From Candidatus Bathyarchaeota archaeon (lineage in GTDB: Archaea > Thermoproteota > Bathyarchaeia > TCS64): a stretch of 15,244 bases of DNA. The stretch is taken from assembly GCA_018396515.1 (NCBI GenBank), contig JAGTQJ010000021.1, forward strand, positions 1-15,244, in the 5' to 3' direction. The position numbers and the translations under genes are program-made. Shown in pieces: positions 1 through 6,502 of the stretch (the first letter of the stretch is position 1; the number at the start of each line of letters is the position of its first letter). The notes beneath the pieces are model-generated. The model was not told the DNA's origin. It saw only the letters and a program-made list of their open reading frames with translations, and did no database searches.

Positions 1-393
1 ACCTGCGGCATCTACGAGCCGGATGCCATAGTGGTTCTAGACCCAGCCCTAATAGACCTCCCAGAGGTCAGGAAGGGGCTGAAGAAGGGAGGGATCGCCA
101 TATTAAACGATGTTAGAGACCCGAATCAGGTGGACCTTGGGGTTGAGCTCTCGAAGGTGGCGACCGTCGACGCGACAGCCATCTCAGCCGAGATCTTCGG
201 GAGGAGGCCCATACCCATAACCAACACGATCATGCTGGGAGCCATAAGCAGAGCCACGGGCTGGGTTGGGCTCAAGTCCCTTGAGGAGCCCATCAAGAGG
301 ATGTTTCCGGGGAGAACGGGGGAGCTTAACATAGAGGCGTGCATGAGGGGATATGAGAGGGTGAGGGTGCACAGCCATGAGCCAGGTGGTTAG
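1..393 (+). CDS. porC: 2-oxoacid (probably pyruvate):ferredoxin oxidoreductase, gamma subunit, C-terminal part (5' end outside window)
   Basis: The reading frame is open from base 1, so this is the last 130 residues of a subunit that is usually about 180-190 residues; roughly 50 residues lie upstream. The visible part (alternating hydrophobic strands, then a C-terminal ITNTIMLGA and RMFPGRTGELN stretch) is typical of the gamma subunit of four-subunit archaeal POR/VOR enzymes. This domain helps form the CoA-binding/catalytic region of the complex that converts a 2-oxoacid plus CoA to acyl-CoA, CO2 and reduced ferredoxin in the cytoplasm. A GTG lies in frame at 31, but the coding frame continues above it, so it is not the start. 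The stop overlaps the next gene by 17 bases, and the order gamma-delta-alpha-beta is the classic archaeal operon. The specific 2-oxoacid cannot be proved from this subunit. Confidence 0.9.
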   Translation, partial: TCGIYEPDAIVVLDPALIDLPEVRKGLKKGGIAILNDVRDPNQVDLGVELSKVATVDATAISAEIFGRRPIPITNTIMLGAISRATGWVGLKSLEEPIKRMFPGRTGELNIEACMRGYERVRVHSHEPGG

Positions 394-586
394 AGCATTC
401 AGGCCCGTCGTGGACAACGATAAATGCATCAGGTGCGGGAACTGCCAGACCTTCTGCCCAGAGGGAACCGTCCTCCTCACAGGAGAAGGGGTCATCCACG
501 ACTACAGGTACTGCACCGGATGCGGTATATGCGCCAACGAGTGCCCGGTGGGGGCCATAGAGATGGTCAGGGAGGGAGCTGGATGA
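377..586 (+). CDS. porD: 2-oxoacid:ferredoxin oxidoreductase, delta subunit (2x[4Fe-4S] ferredoxin-like)
   Basis: A 69-residue ferredoxin-like protein with two full cluster motifs of the CxxCxxCxxxCP type: CIRCGNCQTFCP near residues 17-28 and CTGCGICANECP near residues 46-57. In POR it passes electrons from the catalytic TPP site to external ferredoxin. It is shorter than many PorD proteins (often 85-105 residues) because it lacks an N-terminal extension. An in-frame stop at 362-364 rules out a longer start, so the ATG at 377 is the only choice. It overlaps porC by 17 bases and porA by the tetranucleotide ATGA (583-586), which implies translational coupling within one transcript. Confidence 0.93.
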   Translation: MSQVVRAFRPVVDNDKCIRCGNCQTFCPEGTVLLTGEGVIHDYRYCTGCGICANECPVGAIEMVREGAG

Positions 587-1776
587 GCTTCACAAGGATG
601 ATGGAGGGGAACGAGGCCGCAGCCTGGGGGGTGAAGTTGAGCCGCGTAGAGGTGATACCAGTATACCCCATCACCCCCCAGACAGAGCTCATCAGCGCCA
701 TAGCCTCTATGATAGCGAGCGGGGAGATGAAGGCCCAATATATAAAGGTCGAGGGGGAGCACACGGCCATGGCCGCCGCAATAGGGGCATCAGCGGCAGG
801 AGCGAGGGTCTTCACATCCTCCGCAGCTCAGGGTATCCTCTACATGGAGGAGGCATTATGGATGCCTCCCGGGATGAGGCTCCCCATCGTGATGTGCATA
901 GTCAACAGGGCCCTGGCTCCCCTCGGGGGGCTCCGCCCAGACCACAACGACTCCCTCCTCCAGAGGGACACGGGATGGATACAGCTCTACTGCGAGAACA
1001 GCCAGGAGGTCCTAGACACCATAATCCAGGCCTACAGGATAGGGGAGGACAGGAGGGTCTACCTACCCGTCGCGGTCTGCTACGACGGCTACTTCGTCTC
1101 TGCCACCGCCACGCCAGTAACAGTCCCCGGCCAGGAGGAGGTAGACCGCTTCCTACCACCATACAAGCATGAGCTTTACTCCCTCATGCCTGAGGATTAC
1201 AGGCGCCCCCAGTGGGGGACTAACATAGCCAGGGCCAGATACGAGGTTCAAAAAGCGATGGAGAGGGCAAAGGGGGTGATAGAGGAGGTGGATAGGAGCT
1301 ATAGGGCGAGTTTCGGAAGGGGATACGACGGCCTCCTAGAGGAGTACTCATGCGAGGATGCGGAGGCCGTCCTCATAACTATGGGGTCCATGACGGGGAC
1401 CGCCAGAGATGTCATAGACGAGATGAGGGAGGAGGGAAGGAGGATAGGGCTGGTCAAGATGAGGTGCTTCAGGCCCTTCCCCTCGGAGGAGCTGAGGGAG
1501 ATGGCCAAGAGGTACCACGCGATAGGGGTGGTGGACAGGAACACGAGCTACGGCTCGGCGGGGGGAGGGATCATAGCTTTGGAGATAGCCAGGGCCCTAT
1601 ACCCCTTGGATGACAGGCCCCTCCTCCTGGACTTCCATGTAGGCCTTGGAGGTAGCGACGTGACGATGAACCAGATTAGGTACATGGCGGATAGGGTGCT
1701 CGAAGCCCTAGATAGGGGAAAGGTTGAGGAGGAGGTAGAGTGGGTGGAGCTCCTCGACCTCGGAGAGGTGATGTAA
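583..1776 (+). CDS. porA: 2-oxoacid (pyruvate):ferredoxin oxidoreductase, alpha subunit
   Basis: A 397-residue protein, close to the usual archaeal PorA length. The N-terminal part carries YPITPQTE (residues 28-35) and the EGEH motif (57-60), with Glu in the position that activates thiamine diphosphate in this family, followed by TSSAAQG and a conserved LRPDHNDS region. The C-terminal half is the domain that packs on the TPP domains. The start chosen is the ATG at 583, overlapping the porD stop as ATGA. The frame is open further upstream, but that extension runs through porD in another frame and is not coding. The alpha and beta subunits together bind TPP and carry out the decarboxylation. 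Pyruvate is the favoured substrate, but a branched-chain 2-oxoacid enzyme is not excluded. Confidence 0.93.
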   Translation: MSFTRMMEGNEAAAWGVKLSRVEVIPVYPITPQTELISAIASMIASGEMKAQYIKVEGEHTAMAAAIGASAAGARVFTSSAAQGILYMEEALWMPPGMRLPIVMCIVNRALAPLGGLRPDHNDSLLQRDTGWIQLYCENSQEVLDTIIQAYRIGEDRRVYLPVAVCYDGYFVSATATPVTVPGQEEVDRFLPPYKHELYSLMPEDYRRPQWGTNIARARYEVQKAMERAKGVIEEVDRSYRASFGRGYDGLLEEYSCEDAEAVLITMGSMTGTARDVIDEMREEGRRIGLVKMRCFRPFPSEELREMAKRYHAIGVVDRNTSYGSAGGGIIALEIARALYPLDDRPLLLDFHVGLGGSDVTMNQIRYMADRVLEALDRGKVEEEVEWVELLDLGEVM

Positions 1777-1777
1777 A

Positions 1778-2656
1778 ATGGATAAGGAGAAGATCTTCGA
1801 GGAGCACTATAAGAGGAGCCTGATAAGGGCTGGAACAGCCTGCTGCCCAGGCTGCGGCGGCCCCCTCTTCTGGAGGATGGCCCTAGAGGCGCTTGGGCCG
1901 AAGACGATCATATATGGAGACGGGCCGTGCGCCTACTGCGCCATCAGGAACATCCTCGTCCCCACCCTCGGGATCCACTTCTCCTTCGTGGCTGATGGGG
2001 CCACGGGCATAGCGGCTGCCCTGGCTGCGAAGGGGAGGGATGACATCACCGTCGTATCCTCGGCCGGGGACGGGGCCACCGCCGACATAAGCTTCAACAA
2101 GGTCTCAGCAGCCGCGGAGAGGAATGAGAACATCATCCAGATCTGCATCGATAACGAGGCCTACATGAACACGGGGATCCAGAAGAGCGGTTTAACCCCC
2201 TTCGGCGCCTGGACCACCACGACCCCAAGGGGGAAGGAGACGCCGAAGAAGAGGATCCCCATGATCCTAGCCCAGCATAGGGTCCCCTACGTCGCGACCG
2301 TCTCTGTGGCATATCCAGCTGACCTGAAGGCGAAGATCGCGAAGGCTAAGGGGATAAGGGGGTTCAAGTACATCCACTCGGTCATACCCTGCCCGACGGG
2401 GTGGAGGTTCGACCCCGCCAAGAGCGTTGAGGTGGTCCGCCTGGGGGTTCAGACCTGGGCCTGGCCCCTCTATGAGGTTGAGAACGGCATCCTGAGGTTG
2501 ACGGTTAAGCCGAAGGCCAGGCCTATAGAGGAGTACCTCATGGCCCAAGGACGCTTCAGGCACCTCACGAAGGAGGAGATAGAGCTCATCCAGAGGGAGG
2601 TGGACGAGGAGCGCCATAGGCTCCTGGAATACGATGGGAAGAGCATAATCCATTAA
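1778..2656 (+). CDS. porB: 2-oxoacid (pyruvate):ferredoxin oxidoreductase, beta subunit (TPP-binding)
   Basis: A 292-residue protein beginning one base after the porA stop. It has the TPP/Mg motif starting GDGATAD (97-103) and ending in DNEAYMNTG (125-133). Cysteines at 23, 26, 51 and 205 fit the ligands of the proximal [4Fe-4S] cluster of PorB proteins, and TGIQKSG is characteristic of the family. Together with PorA this is the catalytic heart of the enzyme. It is the last gene of the por operon; 64 bases separate it from the following kinase. The DNEAYMNTG and CPTGW motifs are most like pyruvate-specific PorB, though substrate cannot be fixed from sequence alone. Confidence 0.95.
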   Translation: MDKEKIFEEHYKRSLIRAGTACCPGCGGPLFWRMALEALGPKTIIYGDGPCAYCAIRNILVPTLGIHFSFVADGATGIAAALAAKGRDDITVVSSAGDGATADISFNKVSAAAERNENIIQICIDNEAYMNTGIQKSGLTPFGAWTTTTPRGKETPKKRIPMILAQHRVPYVATVSVAYPADLKAKIAKAKGIRGFKYIHSVIPCPTGWRFDPAKSVEVVRLGVQTWAWPLYEVENGILRLTVKPKARPIEEYLMAQGRFRHLTKEEIELIQREVDEERHRLLEYDGKSIIH

Positions 2657-2720
2657 ACCACCTAGGCCGCGGGGGTCAACTCGATATCCTTCAGCCTTGA
2701 AGGCAGGCCAGGTTGTATAA

Positions 2721-3611
2721 ATGAAGTTTGAATTCGCCGTCCTAGGGCATGTGGCTATAGATCATGTGCTGACACCCGAGGGATGTAGAGTACAGCTTGG
2801 AGGCCCCCCAACCTACGCCTCCCTAGCCGCTCAGAGGCTTGAAGTTGCCCTTAGGGCCGTAACGAAGATAGGGGAGGATATGCCCAAAGACCTAGGGGAT
2901 CAGCTCAGAGGGCTGGGGATCGACCCGGAGAGACATATATCAAAGGGTTCCAGGACCACGAGGTTCATCCTCGACTACAGGAAGTCGGAGAGGCGCCTCT
3001 CGGTTATCAGCATATGCGATGAGATAGGGAGGGTGGAAGACCCCAACCTGCCCATGACCGTCCTCATAGCCCCAGTGATAGGTGAGATCCAAGAAGAGGC
3101 CATAAGAGACCTGAGGGGCAGAAGCCTCGCCCTCGACCCCCAGGGATTCACCAGGAGGGTGGGCCCTAATGGGTTGATCCTCCCTAAGACCTGGCGCGAT
3201 GAGGAGATCTTGAGGCACGTCGAGATATACAAATCCTCCCTAGAGGAGCTGAGGCTCGTCACAGGGGTGGAGGATCCCTGGCTAGGGCTCGGGAGGATCC
3301 ATGAACTGGGGGTTGAGATCGCCATAGCCACGATGGGCGAGAGGGGGAGCCTCCTCCTAGCAGGGGGGAGGCGCTACCTCGTTCCAGCCTATCAGGTGGA
3401 GAGGGTAGTGGACCCCACAGGGGCGGGGGATGCCTTCATCTCCGGATACCTATCCGAGCACCTGAAGGGGGAAGATCCCTTATGGTGCTCCTCGATGGGC
3501 TCATCCATAGCCTCAGCCGTCATAGAGACGAGGGGGGCCAGCATCGAGGCCTCCAAAAACCAGCTCCTTGAAAGGGCTGAAGAGGTCTACAACAAAATAC
3601 TCAAGCTCTAG
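2721..3611 (+). CDS. PfkB/ribokinase-family carbohydrate or nucleoside kinase
   Basis: A 296-residue protein of the ribokinase (PfkB) family, which transfers phosphate from ATP to a sugar, nucleoside or polyol. The visible signatures are the N-terminal substrate loop LGGPPTYASLAA (26-37), a TMGERGS segment (204-210) and the C-terminal signature DPTGAGDAF (231-239), whose Asp237 is the catalytic base and whose GAG forms the anion hole. The length is normal for the family. The ATG at 2721 fits because a first beta strand (FAVLGHVAIDHVL) follows at once. The short N-terminal lid resembles archaeal members annotated as inositol or nucleoside kinases, but I cannot assign a substrate. It lies 64 bases after porB on the same strand and may be read through from that operon. 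Its stop shares CTAG with the converging gene. Confidence 0.9.
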   Translation: MKFEFAVLGHVAIDHVLTPEGCRVQLGGPPTYASLAAQRLEVALRAVTKIGEDMPKDLGDQLRGLGIDPERHISKGSRTTRFILDYRKSERRLSVISICDEIGRVEDPNLPMTVLIAPVIGEIQEEAIRDLRGRSLALDPQGFTRRVGPNGLILPKTWRDEEILRHVEIYKSSLEELRLVTGVEDPWLGLGRIHELGVEIAIATMGERGSLLLAGGRRYLVPAYQVERVVDPTGAGDAFISGYLSEHLKGEDPLWCSSMGSSIASAVIETRGASIEASKNQLLERAEEVYNKILKL

Positions 3612-3949
3612 CCCCTCCAGCCCCTAGCCAAGAAATAAACGCCAAGGGACAGGAGAAGGCCTAGGGTCCAAAGCCCGAAGAGGGTCATCCAGCCACTAGA
3701 ATCCACGACAGGTGGCTGAGGGACACCCGTTAGGGGTTCCTCCATCCCCTTAGCCCTCTCGGTTGAGTCCAACTTGGCCATCGATTCCCCCCTGGAGATA
3801 CCTCCAGCAATATACTCAACTCCCGATGGGATGGAGGAGATGGCGGCGAACCCGAGGAAGGATGCGATGAGTATGTAGAGGAAGACCTTGCCCCTCAGCC
3901 TAGAAGCCCCTTTAGGCCTATTAACCTCCCCCAAGCGGAAGCCATGCAC
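3608..3949 (-). CDS. small two-helix membrane protein, unknown function
   Basis: A 113-residue protein with a basic N-terminus, a hydrophobic helix at about residues 21-40, a polar 45-residue loop, a second helix at about 88-108 and the ending ARGWRG. I recognise no family. The start is a GTG at 3949. A TATA-like box on the minus strand (CTTTTATAG, 3979-3971) lies 22 bases before it, which would give an almost leaderless mRNA, common in archaea. The C-terminus converges on the PfkB kinase: the palindromic CTAG at 3608-3611 provides the stop codon of both genes. The topology suggests both ends on the same side of the membrane with the loop opposite. The gene is probably real on the basis of helix pattern and promoter spacing, but there is no homology argument. 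Confidence 0.6.
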   Translation of the reverse strand: MHGFRLGEVNRPKGASRLRGKVFLYILIASFLGFAAISSIPSGVEYIAGGISRGESMAKLDSTERAKGMEEPLTGVPQPPVVDSSGWMTLFGLWTLGLLLSLGVYFLARGWRG

Positions 3950-3960
3950 ATCATGAGGTC

Positions 3961-4149
3961 TTACTCCAAACTATAAAAGACTAGAGATTCGAACGATGCC
4001 ATATGCGCCGGACCGGTTCTCACGATCCCATCGAACTCGATTCCAGCTCCGCTTGTTGATTGGAGGACGCTTGGATAATAACTTCGAAGGTCCGCCCTCA
4101 AAACGGGGATAGATGTCGCTTGAGATACTGTCAAGTTATTGTTATACAT
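3961..4149 (-). CDS. doubtful small ORF in an odd-composition stretch
   Basis: An open frame of 62 codons with no recognised family. The C-terminal part (around SGAGIEFDGIVRTGPAHM) does not look like random translation, but codon use differs from the neighbours: few AGG and ATA codons, more TCT, TCA and CGA. The minus-strand TATA box for the next gene lies inside its last codons. It could be the tail of a decayed or imported gene, or non-coding. I list it only because nothing else explains 3950-4219. Confidence 0.22.
   Translation of the reverse strand: MYNNNLTVSQATSIPVLRADLRSYYPSVLQSTSGAGIEFDGIVRTGPAHMASFESLVFYSLE
3971..3979 (-). promoter_or_regulatory. TATA-like box for the 3608-3949 gene
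   Basis: On the minus strand this reads CTTTTATAG. Its centre is about 26 bases before the GTG at 3949, which would place transcription start at or next to the start codon (leaderless). This is inferred from archaeal promoter geometry only. Confidence 0.45.
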
Positions 4150-4180
4150 CGATGATCGAAAAACGGAGCATGAAAAGAAT

Positions 4181-4186
4181 TATATC
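4181..4186 (+). promoter_or_regulatory. TATA-like box for the 4220-4474 gene
   Basis: TATATC within an AT-rich stretch ends 34 bases before the ATG at 4220. This matches the 33-36 base spacing seen for several other plus-strand genes here and supports 4220 rather than 4139 as the start. Confidence 0.4.
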
Positions 4187-4219
4187 ATCATTTGTCAAAA
4201 TGATCTCGGTTTTCGACTG

Positions 4220-4474
4220 ATGGGTCCAAGGGTGAAGGAGAATTGGGTCTGCAGGGGCATCCTATCTGCCTGTGAGTGTTTCAGTTGTGAGAACAAGGTC
4301 AGATATAGGCTGAGGGGAGACAGGGTATATGTGCTTTGTAAGAACCCCTGCAGCTTCAAGCCCATAACGGGTGAGGCCAGACCCCCATTAAGGGAGCTCC
4401 CGGATATCGAGAAGGCCCCGGGCCCCTTGGAGACCCGAGCCAGGAGGAGAAGGGAAACCGGTCTATCCATCTAG
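4220..4474 (+). CDS. small cysteine-rich protein, unknown function
   Basis: An 84-residue protein with six cysteines between residues 11 and 43: C11 in VCRG, C17 and C19 in ACEC, C22 in FSC, C39 in LCKN and C43 in NPCS. The spacing suggests a metal-binding (zinc-ribbon-like) fold with a basic, disordered tail (RARRRRETG). I recognise no family. The frame is open back to an ATG at 4139, but those 27 extra codons are AT-rich, contain the likely TATA box and do not look coding, so I take the ATG at 4220. Neighbours on both sides run in the opposite direction, so it is a single-gene unit. It might bind nucleic acid or be a small redox or metal protein; this is inference only. Confidence 0.55.
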   Translation: MGPRVKENWVCRGILSACECFSCENKVRYRLRGDRVYVLCKNPCSFKPITGEARPPLRELPDIEKAPGPLETRARRRRETGLSI

Positions 4475-4549
4475 TGGACAGGTGAATACGAGCGCGCCGT
4501 CGCCTTTCCTATTCGAGCCTCCAATATACCTAAGCCTTCTCTGAGGGCT

Positions 4550-4990
4550 CTAGGTCGGCCTCAGCCTCCAGGCTCTGAGGGTCTCATGCCAGAGAATTAT
4601 AGCTGGGATGATGCCCATCATGAGGGCTGCGACCGTGTGGCGGGTGGGGGTTAAGGGGAACTGGGTTATGTAGGTGAGGAGCATGGATGTCATTAGGACC
4701 GCGTAGAAGAGGTGTCTGGGGAGCATGAGGCCCCTAAGGGTGACGAAGTGGCGCAGGACCCCCACCTTAACCATCCTCACGAGCCTGTACTCGCCTCTAA
4801 CGCCCTCCACGAGCCCCAGCTCCTCCAGCTTGTTCAGGTGGTAGGCTGCGACGCTCGGGCTGCTGAACCTAAGAGCCCGCTGAACCTCCCTAACCCCTAT
4901 GGAGGGCCTATTAGTCTTGAGAAGGTACATATAGACGAGGAGGGTCTTCCCCTTGAGCTCAGACTCTATCTGGAGGTCGTCCCTCTTCAA
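4550..4990 (-). CDS. winged-helix (ArsR-like) protein with two C-terminal membrane helices
   Basis: A 146-residue protein. Residues 13-75 form a winged helix-turn-helix: a helix (TLLVYMYLL), then VREVQRALRFSSPSVAAYHLNKLEELGLVEG-type recognition helix and wing, ending in EYRLVR. Two hydrophobic helices follow at about 92-110 and 117-137. This layout, DNA-binding domain first and membrane anchor last, is common among archaeal membrane-associated regulators, which could sense a membrane or surface signal and act on DNA at the membrane. It is the last gene of a minus-strand operon, 13 bases after the SPOUT methyltransferase. Targets are unknown. The fold call is strong; the regulatory role is inferred. 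Confidence 0.8.
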   Translation of the reverse strand: MKRDDLQIESELKGKTLLVYMYLLKTNRPSIGVREVQRALRFSSPSVAAYHLNKLEELGLVEGVRGEYRLVRMVKVGVLRHFVTLRGLMLPRHLFYAVLMTSMLLTYITQFPLTPTRHTVAALMMGIIPAIILWHETLRAWRLRPT

Positions 4991-5003
4991 TATAGATCAG
5001 CCC

Positions 5004-5867
5004 CTAAGCCCTCCCATGGTCAAGGAGGTTGAGGATGGCTAGAGTTGCATATATGGCCTCCTCGGTCCTGATGGTCTCACATCCCTGACCAGGCATAGTA
5101 TTGACGTTGAACTGGAAGAGCTCATCTACCTTTCTTCCTTCCCTTGATAGTATCTCCTCTATCCCCTCCCTCGGGGAGCCGAAGGCGACCAGAGCACTCT
5201 TAGACCTGATCCATCGATCCCTCAGCTCCCCAGATATCTCTGGATAGGGATCACCATATTTGGAGGTCGCTATGGTCAGATCGAAGCCCCCCTCTTTAGC
5301 CAGCGCCCCCAGCCCCCTCTTGGATATATGAACCTCGTATCCCCAATACTCCTTTATCTCCCCCCTGCCTATGAAAACCCCACGAGGCTCGGGCCTGGTC
5401 TCTGTTATCCTTATGGTCGCCCTTCCACCCCTCGACGGAGCCCTTCCGGTCACCCTCACAGGCTTCTCCACACCTACATATACCAAGGATGTCTCTCCAT
5501 CCATATCCTGGACTATTCCCTCCCTTATCTCCCCAACCCTGAGCTTCGAGGCCCTATCCTCCAGGGGGTGATGGGGGGTTCTTAGGGGTGGGAGCAACCC
5601 CACATACCTCAGCTCGGGCCTCTTCTTGAATAGGTGTCTCCTCAGGTATTGGGGTGTCTCCATGTAGTTTAGGATGAGGCGTATTAGGTGCGCCTCGTCG
5701 GGCTGATCCGGATAGATGTATATATCCTCAACTTTGAATATGGCCGAGGCCCTCGCCACCATGCCTATAACCCTGGTCTTCTCCCTGAGATGCTGGAGCT
5801 CTGAGACCATGGATGAGGGTATGGCTATCGAGAGCCTAGGAGATGCGCGCCTAAGGGCTAAGGCCAG
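5004..5867 (-). CDS. SPOUT-class RNA methyltransferase, MTH1/COG2106 (SPOUT1-like) family; start codon uncertain (CTG?)
   Basis: A SAM-dependent RNA methyltransferase with a C-terminal trefoil knot. Visible family signatures are VARASAIF, TPQYLRRHLF, the block LLPPLRTPHHP, YWGYEVH, and the knot motif NTMPGQGCETIRTEEA near the C-terminus. They match the archaeal MTH1 family, related to human SPOUT1 (C9orf114) and thought to modify rRNA. The middle part (about residues 100-170) is the inserted OB-like RNA-binding domain. The first ATG is at 5810, but codons before it encode RLSIAIPSS, which is clearly the first beta strand of the family. No ATG, GTG or TTG lies between it and the stop at 5877-5879; the best candidate is a CTG at 5867-5865, giving 287 residues. 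It overlaps the upstream gene by 17 bases, pointing to one operon. Confidence 0.88.
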   Translation of the reverse strand: MALALRRASPRLSIAIPSSMVSELQHLREKTRVIGMVARASAIFKVEDIYIYPDQPDEAHLIRLILNYMETPQYLRRHLFKKRPELRYVGLLPPLRTPHHPLEDRASKLRVGEIREGIVQDMDGETSLVYVGVEKPVRVTGRAPSRGGRATIRITETRPEPRGVFIGRGEIKEYWGYEVHISKRGLGALAKEGGFDLTIATSKYGDPYPEISGELRDRWIRSKSALVAFGSPREGIEEILSREGRKVDELFQFNVNTMPGQGCETIRTEEAIYATLAILNLLDHGRA

Positions 5868-6315
5868 CTCCCCCCTTCAGCCTCGGCCATGACGGCCAAC
5901 CCGTCTTGACATATATCTCCCTCCTCTCAGGATCCTCCAAGACCCATCTCAGAAAACCCTTGAAGCTCCTCATCCTCCGGACCTCCTCCTCACCCCCCAC
6001 TCCAAGCCTGACAAGGCTCCTTATGAACTCCCTCTCAGCCATCTCCTGGGTCTCTCCCACGATCCTCACATCCTCGACCCTGAACCCCCTCTCCACGAGC
6101 ACCCTCTTCGCCTTGGAGAGAATGTAGCCCTGGCAGATTCGGATCGGCTCCTCAGAAACCCCAAGGCTCGACAGTCCCCTGAGGACTATCTCCGAGGCCT
6201 CCTCGAGGTAGAGCTTCAACCTGAAGGCGTCGCACCTGAAGAGCTGGATTGGAACCTCACCCACGAAGTGCTCCCCAGTCTCACACCTCCTCAAGACGAT
6301 GACGGCCCCGCCCAC
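5851..6315 (-). CDS. conserved-looking protein of unknown function, first gene of the SPOUT methyltransferase operon
   Basis: A 154-residue soluble protein starting with GTG at 6315; an in-frame stop at 6334-6336 allows almost no extension. It has no membrane segment. Features are a short N-terminal strand (AVIVLRR), CETGEH, a segment rich in helices (LKLYLEEASEIVLRGL), CQGYILSKA around residue 62, an acidic/hydrophobic middle and a YVKTGWPSWPRLKGG tail. The regular alpha/beta pattern and strong AGG codon use argue for a genuine gene, but I do not recognise the family. Its end overlaps the probable start of the SPOUT RNA methyltransferase, so a role in RNA handling is possible. The divergent region before it holds a TATA-like box and an inverted repeat. 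Confidence 0.72.
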   Translation of the reverse strand: MGGAVIVLRRCETGEHFVGEVPIQLFRCDAFRLKLYLEEASEIVLRGLSSLGVSEEPIRICQGYILSKAKRVLVERGFRVEDVRIVGETQEMAEREFIRSLVRLGVGGEEEVRRMRSFKGFLRWVLEDPERREIYVKTGWPSWPRLKGGAGLSP

Positions 6316-6406
6316 GAGGTCGCCCCATCCTGCTTAACGCCCGCGGCCAGCGGGTATCGTCCACTTCGACGACCATCGTGCACACCTAGATAGAATGAGG
6401 GGAAGG

Positions 6407-6430
6407 CTATAAGGGTGAGGGGCCTCACCC
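6407..6430. promoter_or_regulatory. TATA-like box next to a perfect 8-bp inverted repeat (operator-like)
   Basis: CTATAAGG at 6407-6414 (CCTTATAG on the minus strand) is a possible box for the minus-strand operon starting at 6315. It runs into GGGTGAGG (6413-6420), a 2-base spacer and CCTCACCC (6423-6430), a perfect inverted repeat. The position beside a promoter in a divergent intergenic region is what one expects of a repressor site. Which protein binds is unknown. Confidence 0.4.
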
Positions 6431-6464
6431 ATCAGATGGCGCTCTACAACCTCCCTGAAAAGGC

Positions 6465-6470
6465 TATTAA
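6465..6470 (+). promoter_or_regulatory. TATA-like box for the 6503-7207 gene
   Basis: TATTAA ends 33 bases before the TTG start at 6503, predicting transcription from about 6492 and a leader of about ten bases. Confidence 0.42.
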
Positions 6471-6502
6471 CCTGTGAGCCGATGATCCAATGCTGATCGG
6501 AC

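Noticed and set aside
424..582. N-terminal extension of the porA frame
   Set aside because: It translates porD out of frame; the ATG at 583 with ATGA overlap gives the normal PorA length and N-terminus.
3985..4060. Possible tRNA on the minus strand, suggested by GTTCGAATC
   Set aside because: The bases on either side of the loop do not form a T stem, and no matching acceptor stem or anticodon arm can be drawn.
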